Origin: Suillus spraguei
Lineage: Eukaryota > Basidiomycota > Agaricomycetes > Boletales > Suillaceae
Length of the DNA stretch: 64,000 bases
Direction: 5' to 3'
NCBI GenBank assembly: GCA_016800925.1
Contig: JABCPU010000210.1
Span: 53,165 to 117,164 of the forward strand
Shown here: positions 45,210-55,652 of the stretch, piece after piece
Layout of the letters: each line of letters starts with the position of its first letter
Position numbering within the stretch: the stretch's first letter is position 1
Made by a program: the position numbers and the translations under genes
The notes under the pieces: model-generated
Database searches by the model: none
What the model was told of the DNA's origin: nothing
The model's input: the letters and a program-made list of their open reading frames with translations, nothing else

Positions 45210-45521
45210 GAGACGATCTTCTGGCCACCTTTGCTTTCAGCAGATACCGCAGCTCCAGCCGGTTATTGAAACAGTGGAAATGATTCTAAAGCTGACGGGA
45301 ATGCCCCTAGCTGTGACTTTCATCATGTAAAAACCATATACTCATGAGGCCAGAGAGAGGTTTCCAAGGAACTCTATAGGTATTGATATACTCTATACAC
45401 GAACAGACGTGGCATCTTTCTTAGCTAATGAATGCAAGTCTTGTTCTGTTCCAAACTTTTCGTCAGTGGCAGACATCGAATAAACACAATTTTGACTGAC
45501 GCATGCCCCACACATGTGATC

Positions 45522-46131
45522 TCAAATCAAGGAATTCTTATCAAAGTCTGTAAGTTCATCCGCTTATGTCTCAGTACAATAACGTACCGATGTGCAACCC
45601 ATCGTACACTTTCTTGAGCTCTGCGCGAACCCTTGATAGGTCATCTTTACTTGCAGAGCTCTGAGCAAGCGCCTTCAAGTCCTTTTCCACAGCTTCAATA
45701 CGACGAACATGTGCAGACACCTAAAAAAAGAGATGTCATATAACATAAACATCATGCCTCACAGAGACGCGAAGTCTCAAACCTTCTCCGTGCTTGCTTG
45801 CAGCTCCTCCACGCTGGCCTGCAGCGCCGCAGAGGCGATTTTATACTCGTCCAAAAGATGGTATGCAGCAAATGCGGAAGCTAGAGAGAATCCAAACAAA
45901 AAGCCTATTATTCTACACCAATAACAAGGAGTAAGAATGAAGTTATATGGCAAGGCGCGTGCAACATTGCTTACCCTCCCCGAAAGCCCCCGACCGGTCT
46001 CTTTTGCGGCTGCACAGATCCTAGGTTGGGTAAGGGGATGCCTCTTCCCGTAGCACTCTAGTTGTCGACAGAAATCGTGCACCTGAGGACCGAGCAAATT
46101 TTGGGGTAAGAGCCAGACAACGCGAGGCCAT
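45522..46131 (-). CDS. Small mitochondrial single-pass membrane protein, uncharacterised
   Basis: Predicted mitochondrial membrane protein of about 148 residues. Exons: 46131-45975, 45912-45783, 45720-45588, 45547-45522. The N-terminus MASRCLALTPKFARSSGARF leads to LSTTRVLREE, a typical cleavable presequence. Then come PNLGSVQPQKRPVGGFRGG, one transmembrane helix (IIGFLFGFSLASAFAAYHLL), and a helical, probably coiled-coil tail (VEELQASTEKVSAHVRRIEA) ending DFDKNSLI. The frame slips in exon 1 at a run of four G (46034-46037; C4 on the coding strand). One extra base gives an exon total of 447 and an unbroken protein. The gene is divergent from POP1 with 120 bases between the two ATGs. I recognise the architecture as a conserved small fungal mitochondrial protein but not its function. 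Confidence 0.75.
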
Positions 46132-46251
46132 GGTGGTGAGAGGAAGGATGTTGTTCGGCGTTAGCCGGTAGAGATCGCGTTTGTGGCAACTCTACTTTGT
46201 TCTTACTGTCCAAAAGATTTTACCAATTTGACACCTTCCCATCAAGCACAA
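46132..46251. promoter_or_regulatory. Shared divergent promoter region
   Basis: Only 120 bases separate the start codons of the mitochondrial protein gene (minus) and POP1 (plus), so both promoters and leaders must overlap here. No TATA box is evident, which suits housekeeping genes. Confidence 0.6.
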
Positions 46252-49200
46252 ATGGTGTCTAAACGTAAGGGGGACGATGTGGAGGAAATGACGTCTCGGG
46301 AACGGAAGAAACTCAAAGTTGCAGGCGCTCGGACAATTGCAGTTCAGCCATCTGCTTCAACGAGTGGTAGTGGGGCTGTCCAATCTTCAGGAAACGCGTT
46401 CGCCGGACCGTCAAGTACCACCATTCGATTTGACTGTGAACATCTTTCGCGTATCGTTTCTTTACTTTATATTTACCTATAATAGCTATGCAGGGATTAC
46501 CTGCGTCAATTGATGTGGAAAGGTTCACAGAGGTACGTGTTTTGACCGGTTCCGGTTCTATGTCGTTCGATTGCGGAACACTAGGCTCGAGCGTATGAGA
46601 TCAATGCCATGCAGAACGCGATAAAGACAGCAGGGTTAGGAGCATGTGTCTCACTATGTATGATTACTGATTTTCCGTCTTCAGGGAAAGCGTGACTCAT
46701 CGTGTATGGCAGACTCTTCCCCGCCATCTACGACGAAGGGCAGCTAGCCATGACGTCCGTCGTGTTCCATTACGTTTGCGAGAGAAAGCACGCGCCGAGG
46801 TGAGTCTTAAACTACTTCTTCGGAAGATTTCCTCATTTTGCATGTCAGATGGTGCCTGTCACCCGGCGCATACTCAAGCGTGCACGCTCTAAGCAGGGGA
46901 AAACAAAGCAAGTGAGTCGCACCGAATCTCTCTTAAAGCGACAACGTCAGTAAACACATATGACCCTGTGTACTCCTTAACTTACGATATGTCTGACAGG
47001 TGATAAGACCTGGCTTGAGACTCATATTTGGCACGCCAAGCGGATGAAGATGGAAAACATGTGGGGGTATAGACTCGTTCGTCTCTAGTTGTGGTTGAAG
47101 GCTCTTTCTGAATCCTTTGTCTAGGCAGTAACACCGACCGAGAAATCATTCCGTCCCTCGCATCGAGCCTCTATGCATGGCTCAATCCTGCATGATTCAT
47201 CGTACCACTCATTGATAGAGCTCAAGGGGCCTGAAAAAATGCTTCGGACCGTCCTGGATTTTTGCTGTGATCCTCAGTGCACTGGGATGAAGCGGTTGGT
47301 CTTTGAAGTTGAAGAGAAGCAAGAACTAATTATTCATTAGATGCATGTCCGGTGCTCGCGTGCTCGAGACGGACCTATATAAATCAAGAAGTTACCCCTT
47401 TGAATTGATCGCTCCAGTAACAATCATGTGGCAGCCATTACCTGTTGGAAACACGTCGGCACCGGCGAACGCATCTATGGCGGAAGGTTCCTCTAAACGC
47501 AGGCGCAAAGGAAAGGACAATGCACCTGCTAACACAGCTCAACAGAGTCCCACGAGAGTAATCTGGGTGCGTTCGCACCCTGCAGTGTTCGATGACATTT
47601 TCGCAGCGTTACAGGGATCTGCTTCCCTGGTCCTTGAGGCTGAAAAACAGCGACATAAAGATGTGTATGCAGAAGTGGAGATAGCCGACCTGCGAGGCAG
47701 CGTGAATGCTTTCGAAATCATGGGACCTAAAGCAAGTCAGGTCATCAAGGGTGCCTTGTCTTCAGTTGTAGATGATGACAGGCAAGAATTCAAAAAGGTG
47801 TGTTCCTTCTTTACCTAGCCTCCTTGTGAAATCTGACAATGCAGACAGTTCTGGCCGTCCCTGACTGACCTCCAAACCACCGCGTCCTTACCACGCGGAA
47901 TAGTCATCGGGATGAAAGTCCTTGACCCACGACTGAAGTAGGCATTTCAGGCTACCTACTTGTCCACATGAGTAACTTGCCACCTAGGTTTCCGCCTAAG
48001 AACGCCAAACTCAGAACGGATAGTCAACGCCCCGCGGTAATGACGTTCCCTGCAGCCATTCTTGCTCAAAGCGAAATCTGGGATGAAGAGAAGCGTTCAG
48101 GGCTCAAAAATCCTACATACAAGAAGAAAGATCTTGATGCGCGCCGTTCCAAGGTAAGCACCTCATTGGCCGTCGTACTGAGGTACAATAAGTAACTTGC
48201 AAGCAAAGAATCTTGTTCCAGGGACGCCTCTTAATCCCCTTCGTCAAGACGATCGTATCCCACTGTTACTCATACAACGCTCGCTCGAATCGCCTTCCAG
48301 CACTCATGGTATCCACGGCTGGACGCTTGTTTTTCCCGCTGGGTGGGGCATGCCTTTCCTCCCCTCACTGATACACACTGGCACACGCGTCGGCGGGCAG
48401 CGAGAGCGGGCCTCACAAGCCTTCGAAGCAGGTACTGCGTATTTTCCGAGAGATTTTCCTTGTACAGAGTTTTACAACAAATACTGGGACGAGCGCGCCG
48501 TTAAAGAAAAAGCGAAGTGGGACAGGACGCCACCAGCGAAGAGGGCCAATTATAAGAAGCTTGGTACCCGTAGCCCATGGCGGGCGGATTGGGAAGTTGT
48601 GCTTGGGCTCCCAGTGATGTCCGGCGTAGATGAGAACCTGGTGCCGGCACAAAGAGGGCCTCAGGATGCGATGGAGGTTGACAAAGCACCAAATGTTCGC
48701 CCGTGGCTACTCCGTGGTCCCGAAGTGCCGGCTATCCTCGAAAAAGCAACACAAACGTCTAATCATGCCGCAGGTCTCCTTGCGGAGATCAACAGGCTTC
48801 GGACGAAACGTGGCATGGATGTACTCGATGCAAGTTATCGCCCCGAGGATCTCCTGAAAGGAGCATTGGTCATGGTCCGTTTGAAGATGGTCAGTCGGGG
48901 CGCCCCGAATGACCTCGCCATTATCTACCGCATTGATGATGCCGAAGCCAAGAAGGTCATCAAGGAGAATGGCAAGATGCGAGAGTGTGCAGATGCAAAT
49001 GAGGTTTGTCGCTTGTTCCCTTTGATCATGTATTCGCAGATTAATTTGCTCCCTTAGCCCCCCGAGGCTACTCCTCCCCACACGTCCATCATTGGGTATG
49101 TTACTACTGGCAATATGTCCTTGTCCCGCGGAGAAGGTTTTGCCATTGGTGCTGTCCCAGTATCAGTGCAGTTGGAATTGCAACAGCAAGCACGGAGGTA

Positions 49201-49331
49201 TGGATTCCTCGCTTGTGGGAAGCGTTAACTGATGTGGCTACAGGAATGGAGAGTCTCGTCCGCTGGTCAAGATTCGCGATCGTGCTGGGATGGTTTGCCG
49301 GGCTGCATATCTTGATTTACTTGACTCATGA
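46252..49331 (+). CDS. POP1: POP1, ribonuclease P/MRP protein subunit
   Basis: Large protein subunit of the nuclear ribonucleoproteins RNase P (tRNA 5' processing) and RNase MRP (rRNA processing). It starts MVSKRKGDDVEEMTSRERKK. The POP1 N-terminal domain shows WQTLPRHLRRRAASHD, then KRQRDKTWLETHIWHAKRMK spliced across a short intron, and FRPSHRASMHGS. The POPLD domain lies at about 48290-48610 (AGWGMPFLPSLIHTGTRVGG, FPCTEFYNKYW). The C-terminal part has RGEGFAIGAVPVS and ends RAAYLDLLDS. About a dozen short exons join with GT-AG introns; using AAG at about 48210 as the acceptor keeps SKNLVPGTPLNPLRQDDR in frame. I find no lesion, unlike most neighbouring genes. It converges with ERG26, whose stop is 359 bases away. 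Confidence 0.93.
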
Positions 49332-49689
49332 TTAATACTTCGTAGTTGTTACATGCGTTTTGCCCATTACATTCTATATCGAGCGAAGCAATGCATCACA
49401 TCACCTGGAACTTGTAGACTGGAAACTCCGTATCAACTGGCAGATCCTAAACTTCGCTTTTAATATTAATGCAAAAACCTCCCAGTACAAATATCGGTGC
49501 TACGATACACAGTAGTAGGTGATTGACAACCAGCCATCAGCTTAGACCACAACTACGTAGGTATAGTTAAACTGTGCACCGTCCATGTCAATAAAGTAGG
49601 AATGAAGTAAAATGAAGTGGGTGTCAGAGCAGACTGTACAACGGCATAAGAAATCGAGTAGTTAATCCAAGCACAGGTAACCCAAGGCG

Positions 49690-51230
49690 TTACGGAAGAT
49701 TGTTCTCCTTTTTGAACCACTATATGAAGAGAAAGAACAATCAGTTGCACCGAAAAAAAACCAGCAGTCGACACTTACCTCCACCATTCTTTTGACACCC
49801 TCCTCCAACCCGACTTCCGGTTCGTACCCAAGCACACGCCTTGCTTTCTCAATATTGTGGTACCTCGTAGCACAGCTATACCCAACCCTATATCGCGTGA
49901 ACCCAGCCTCTTTCCCAATCAAGGACGCCCAGCACTCCGAAAGAAAGCCCAGCACCATCCCAAAGCTCCTAGGTATTACCCACACAGACCTCTGCGACCG
50001 CTCCGATGCGCCCGACGGAAGCTTCGACGAAGGCGGATCGAGCGCAAGCCATATAACGCGCATGAAATCCCAAAAGTACATTGGCTCGCCGTTCGTGATA
50101 AAAAACACCTGGCCCGCAACCTGCAGTGGTGAGCTCTCTGCCAGATCAATGGCATTATCAGAGAACTGGTCGAACCGGGAGCGTATGATAGGGTGCGCGG
50201 GAGCGTGTGGATCAAGCGGAGCGTTGAAGGCTGCCTCCATTCGGCGGCATTAGGCGGCGGCGTGACGTAAGGCCCTAGAGGCCGTGCTTCGCACGTCGGG
50301 ACTCGCTTCGCTTTGATTGTTGCACTGACAGGCTGGAGGGCGCGGTCAAGATGAAGTTTGGCTTTAAGGGTCTCGGTGGTAAGGGTCTCTTGTGAAGATG
50401 TAGGAAGTGAGGGAGGGGACAGCTTGTCAGCGGCTATTAGATGTGCTTTGGCGAGGTTACCGACATAGGTGTAGTCGAAGAGGTTATTATTGTCTCCAAC
50501 TTGGAAATGGGTTTGTCCACGCTGGTAGGCCTGGTAGAGGCCCGCCATCATTTGACGGTCACCCTCACTGAAGACCATCACGTTGTGTCAAGATTTACTT
50601 CATTGGTTGATATGAAGAAATGACATACCCAAAAATGCCTGCAGGCCGTAAAGCAACAGTCAGTAGGCCACCCTTGCCATTTGCCTCGAGAATGAGTTTC
50701 TCTCCCTGTGCTTTTGAGTCGTTATATGCATCAAATGGCTTCTCCGGGAATGGAGCACGCTCGTCGAGGTTGACGACGTCACCACCATCAAAAACGACAC
50801 CGGCACTACTTGTGTACACTAGCTTTGTCACACCGGCAGTCTGCGCTGCGCTTATGACAGCTTTGCAGCCATCGACATTGACTTTATAATATATGCTTGG
50901 ATCTTTGGCGCCATGTGGCGGTGAAGCGGTATGGATTATGCAAGTCGTACCGGTCTGCAGTCATTCCAACAGTAAACAGACGTAGAGAAGGAAAATGAGT
51001 TAGCGCTCTCTGAGCGTACAAATAAGTGAAGTAGGGCACACCTTTTTCAATACATCAAGTAGTTGGGATTCGTCCGCAATATCACCAGAATAAAAGTCAA
51101 CATCGTGATGTCGCTGGACAATGTCGAACACACAGACGATGTCCCCACGAGCTAGAAGGTGCTCGACAATATGACGGCCAACAAAGCCACTACCTCCAAT
51201 GACGAGATAAACCTCTTTTTGTTGTGACAT
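49690..51230 (-). CDS. ERG26: Sterol-4-alpha-carboxylate 3-dehydrogenase (ERG26-type)
   Basis: NAD(P)-dependent 3-beta-hydroxysteroid dehydrogenase/decarboxylase of ergosterol synthesis, acting with ERG25 and ERG27 in C-4 demethylation at the endoplasmic reticulum. Exons: 51230-51042, 50954-50629, 50567-49779, 49719-49690. The Rossmann nucleotide-binding motif is VIGGSGFVGRHIVEHL; the catalytic pair is YNDSK; PAGIFG/EGDRQMM spans the second intron. Further family features are DYTYVGNLAKAHLIAA, FFITNGEPMYFWDF and a C-terminus EWFKKENNLP. The frame slips between PPPNAA and FNAPLD near 50240. One added base (for example in the TT at 50240-50241) makes the exon total 1335, or 444 residues. All else is open. 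The enzyme class is firm; ERG26 orthology rather than a related 3-beta-HSD is likely but not proven. Confidence 0.88.
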
Positions 51231-53323
51231 GAAGGGTGAATGTAAGAGAACTCTGGCTGATGGCCTGGTACCGTAACCATACTAAGCAGCCTAAATTGTA
51301 AATGCAATGGCGCCGGGTCGGAATGTCCCGAGTCCCGAATTCTAGGTACACTGCGGAAATAACCAGTGGACATGTCTGCCACACGATCACGGCGTACCTT
51401 GTAATGTATCTATACACTTGGGGAATTTGGACGCCACAGAAATCAAACTTTGGAGAAAACCGAACGGATAGAGGCGATACCAGGTAACCAACTTTAGATA
51501 CAAGCACTGACCACCAAACCACACATATCCAAGTATCGCTCCAAACTCTGGACTACAGGCACCCTTGAAACATGCATCTACAAGTTATTTGGACGTCTTG
51601 ACAGTTCAAGTTCCCTCTAGACTTCAGATTTCGAAAATTTCGCTAACTCCTTTCTGTCTACTTTTAGTCTTACACCACATCATATACAGCCACCTCGGTC
51701 ATCACCCTTTGTGCATTCGAGTCGTTCCGTGATGTTGTTTTTTTATCTGACACTGGACAGCCGTGATGGTCAGTTATACTCCCCAGACATGCCGCTACCC
51801 AGCGCAGGTATGTTGACGTCTCATCTTCCTTCATAAAGCTTACATTTTATGGGCAGAGACTTTCTCATGTGTGTGCTACAGCATGAACACTGTCTACTGT
51901 GGTTGTGTCTTCGGGACTTGCTTACATGGTCACTGCAGTTCTGGTCATCCTCGTCGCTCAATTTATTGGTCCTTTGTCATGGTACGCCTAAATTCACCCC
52001 AATCAGTGCATATATGCGCATGATAATGGTGTACATCCTTTATAGCATCCTGAGCATGTGTCAACTAAGCTTGCACCATCATCTCCATGAACCTCACTGG
52101 ATGCCAATGTGTTCAGTCGCAAGGTACAATCCTGTACTCGGTCTCATGTATTCATCTTGTTCGCTGCTCTCACTTGCTCGCTACTCTAAGAGTCGGAGTC
52201 TCACTCGCTTGCTATTCTCATTTGCTTGCTGCTCAGCCTCGACAGAGAGAAGAGGCTGATCTTGAGGATAATTGGGATGTCATTTTATTAGCTTAACCTA
52301 TGTATCTACAGCGAGTTTTAGTATCACACTCGTCTCAACCTACCGCTATCCATCGCTACCCGTTGTGAGATTAGAGGACGTATTGCAGCTCTCGCTAGTG
52401 CTATATATGATGCCCCATCTAGATGCAATCCAGACTCTGTCCATACCTAAGATACTGACGGGCCTAAATCTATACAATGAGAGACATCCCATCTATCCAG
52501 AGTATGGTTAGAGTCCCAAAATCGCGTCAATCCATTGATGTACTCGCTCGTATCCAGTTTGGGTATAGTTGATTCTTCTTTTGTATGTATGGATACGAAC
52601 ATTTTCACAGCAGTAAGTGTACAACCACTGGTTGACACAGCAAGTGTTAACCGTCCTCCTCTATACTACACACCTTCAAAAGAATGGTTAGAATGATAAT
52701 AGGTACTGTGATAACATGACAGACATAATTATTAAATCATTTATCGCTAATTGTGGACTACCCATTGGTGAAGGTGTCTACCTGCATGGCGTTTTTATTA
52801 CATAACCTATATTGCCCAGCACATGGACTCCATCAAAAAGTTAATGTGCCACATTTCAGCAAGAATTTGTGCATATACAAAAAACAGCTCAGTGAGATTG
52901 CTCAAGTTTTTTTCCATGTCTACTAGGTATATCCGATACAGACATAATTGCAGAATATCAAGGTGTATCAAATGCTAATTTAATGAGTTATCGTTGAGTG
53001 TGCCAAGGAATGGTGGTGCACTATATCCTGCCCTCCCAAACGGTTACTCGCGCACCACCCCGAGCTAACGGTCGAGCCTAATGTCAGATCATGTTAGCGA
53101 TACTCGAGCCAGACGAAGCATTGTGCAAGTAGCAAAGTTGTATGTGTTACCTATAAACGGACCTGTGGACGTGATGCATGGTCCATGGACTTACACGACC
53201 ACGTGCTTCTTCCACTGTGTAATGTTTGTCCACTTTCAATCCACTAGGTAGTACGTTGCGGCGTCACAGTTGTTTCTAGCCCTGTGTTTTGGATCTCTGT
53301 TCCGATTATCTAGCTTGGTGAAG
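51231..53323. other. Intergenic region between ERG26 and Borealin
   Basis: No gene recognised. 51300-51540 is probably the ERG26 promoter side. 52080-52260 has CTCGCTTGCT-type low-complexity sequence. Remaining short frames lack coding character. Confidence 0.45.
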
Positions 53324-54721
53324 ATGTACATCCCAGACACATCCCGCAAATACACTCCAGAAGAAAAGCAACAACTACTCCAGAATCTTGATATTGAAGG
53401 TACATCAAGCTTGTTTCGCATTATCTCACCTTTGCCTCACTGAATTGTTTACCTCTATCTTTGTACACAGTTGAACACCGTGTTCGCCAGCTCGAGGAAT
53501 GGCTCGCAGATGCACTCAAAAACTTTCGGCTTCACCAAGAAGGGCTTATCGCCCGCATTCCCAAACTCGTACGCGGTGTGACCATGGGCGAGTTTGCTGA
53601 TACCTACAATGGCGATATTCAAGCGTGTCTTCGTGGTCTCGTGGGCGGTGCACCGCCTAATCTCGAGATAGATCGTGAGACGCGCAAGCGCAAGTGGGAG
53701 GAGGCTAGTGAAGGTGAACGCGCCGTTAAGAATGGTACGTAGTCAATATGGCATCAGTCTTTTTATTGACACATTTCCCATTCAGCGAGGATGGCGCATA
53801 CCACTCCCAAGAAGAAGCCACCTCCTGCTAACACGAATACCGCGCAACGCGGCCGCATATTCTCTGCGGCGGTTCCCCGTACCCCCGGGCATCTCCGTCC
53901 AACGACCCGTTTGCCCTCCGTCAGTCCGCAGAAACCGTCTACCTTCCGAACATCTCCCTCTAAATTGCGTGCCCATCGCTATTTAAAATTCCGCCTTCGC
54001 CTGGAAAATCAATGCCCCCGAATGCCAAGCCACCATCCCAAACGAAGCGTCCACCCACCAGCGCAACCTTCGCTCCAAGTTTACCCGCTAAGGGCCTACC
54101 TATCCTACGCTCCGTGCACCCCGTCGTGATGAGAGCATGCTTAGTCTAAATGGATCTCCGCTAGCTAACCCGTATAAGCTTGGCTTGGAGTGGTTTGCCA
54201 CTGAAGAAGAAGAGGAGGGTATCGATGACATGGACGTGAAAACCAAAGGCAAAGGAAAGGAAACGCAGGTACATACGCAAGAGGAAGGCAAGACTTTAAA
54301 ACGCGTAAACAGCATAGTCATACGGCGTGACCCATCTGTCTCGCTCGTTTCTTCATCCTCCGCCCAGACCGCCTTCTCCAATACGCACTTGCGAGCTAAC
54401 TCTCAAACTCAAAACCATAGCCGCACGCACTCACACACCAACTCACGCGCGGCAGCTCGTGCCCCAGAGCCACCGGCACCCCAAACTGCCACACCTCTCA
54501 TGCCCTCCAGCTCGCTCTCGTCCCTCCCTTCTTCTTCCTCTGCCCGTGCAGTCGTTGCGATTTCAACCTCTGATGGACATGTCCTCGAGTTCGACCCGCT
54601 ACAAACGTCACCGCGCGCACTTAATGCGCTCGTAGGCATCACCGACAGTGCAAAGAAGCAAGCACGTGAGGAGATGGGGCGCTTGGTGCAGGCTGCGGTG
54701 AACAAGTGGAGTATCGCATAG
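53324..54721 (+). CDS. NBL1: Borealin (chromosomal passenger complex subunit)
   Basis: Scaffold subunit that binds Survivin and INCENP and targets Aurora B to centromeres and the spindle midzone. Exons: 53324-53399, 53471-53734, 53786-54721. The start codon follows from the first exon, MYIPDTSRKYTPEEKQQLL. The conserved N-terminal Borealin domain reads VEHRVRQLEEWLADALKNF, HQEGLIARIPKLVR and FADTYNGDIQACLRGL. A long basic Ser/Pro-rich linker follows, then DESMLSLNGSPLANPY and a conserved C-terminal segment (TSDGHVLEFDPLQTSPRAL to LVQAAVNKWSIA). Two one-base slips lie in C runs: C3 at 53972-53974 and C4 at 54119-54122. Adding one base at each gives 1278 bases, 425 residues, unbroken. This length suits the basidiomycete form, longer than yeast Nbl1. 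Confidence 0.88.
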
Positions 54722-55652
54722 CACAGCTAAGCGAGCGTCTGCTTTGCCTGTCGTCCGGGCCTGCGTTAGGCGTGTCGCCAATTTCCGACGTTGTATCGCA
54801 CATATAGTATTATGTATAGATTTTCGATTCGTCATTCCCCTCGCTAACGCACCTGTTGAACACTCGATATTCCATCGCATGTTCCATTTATTTATTTCGC
54901 AGACCGAGCATCGATGTAAAGATGTAGCGCTAGCATATAAACCTATGGACACTATTCACATCGAGGGAAAAATAAAGATATTTGAAGACTGATGAGTTTG
55001 TGTGGCTCTGAAATCTGGCGCCGCTGGAGATGACGATCGTAGGTCACCCACTATATTCCACATAAATAACAAGGATTCTAGGATAAATGGCCCGTAACAA
55101 CGCAGGATTTCTGCTTCTTATCCGTGGAATGCGAATTTGCAGGCCCGACTCTGAACAGCCAGAACATGTGCCACCAGTAGGGTGACAGTTCGTGCATTGG
55201 ATACAAAGGAGTCGTGACACAACTAAGCATAACCGCCATATCCTATACTGAGTCAACGGCGTCCTGTAAAGCAGTTCAGCCATAGAATTTGAGGTTTTTC
55301 ATATATGATCTATTAACCTATGTCACGGTGGCACGTGGATCAGATGTACACGGGTATCTGAGGGGCTTTCTGCTAGATGTGAAAGAGGTTCAAAGTTAAG
55401 ACCTCTACAGCAATCAAAATGATGACATACTACCAATACAAGAACCGAGTCACCCATGGTATCGCCACTTGCTTTCCAAGGCCAATAAATATACCACCAC
55501 AATGGCATCAAAGCAACCCGATGAGCGATAACAATAACATTGACGATCCAATGTTTACAGTAGTTACAAGGTATCTGATGTGTCAATAGACTTGCTCGCT
55601 CGCCTGTGATCATCAGACTTTTTCTATACGGTACGAGGACCTCACTCATTCC
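54722..55652. other. Intergenic region between Borealin and the M3 peptidase
   Basis: The two genes converge here. No gene or repeat recognised. Confidence 0.5.

Larger units (their letters stand above)
41848..45521. other. Long region without a recognised gene
   Basis: A TATATAA box (minus sense, 41884-41890) precedes the protease gene. The rest shows no domain-bearing frame. A minus-strand frame at 44916-45209 (containing LVRLNKDAALHSGSCKTYIL) has gene-like composition but no recognised family, and a frame at 44623-44880 beside it may be related. Frames near 43513-44009 look like chance. Confidence 0.4.

Noticed and set aside
46183..46482. Longer POP1 start at 46183
   Set aside because: The upstream residues are not typical of POP1, and the start at 46252 leaves a sensible leader between the two divergent genes.
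48180..48220. Frameshift in POP1
   Set aside because: The acceptor AAG at about 48210 keeps the frame (SKNLVPGTPLNP), so no indel is required.
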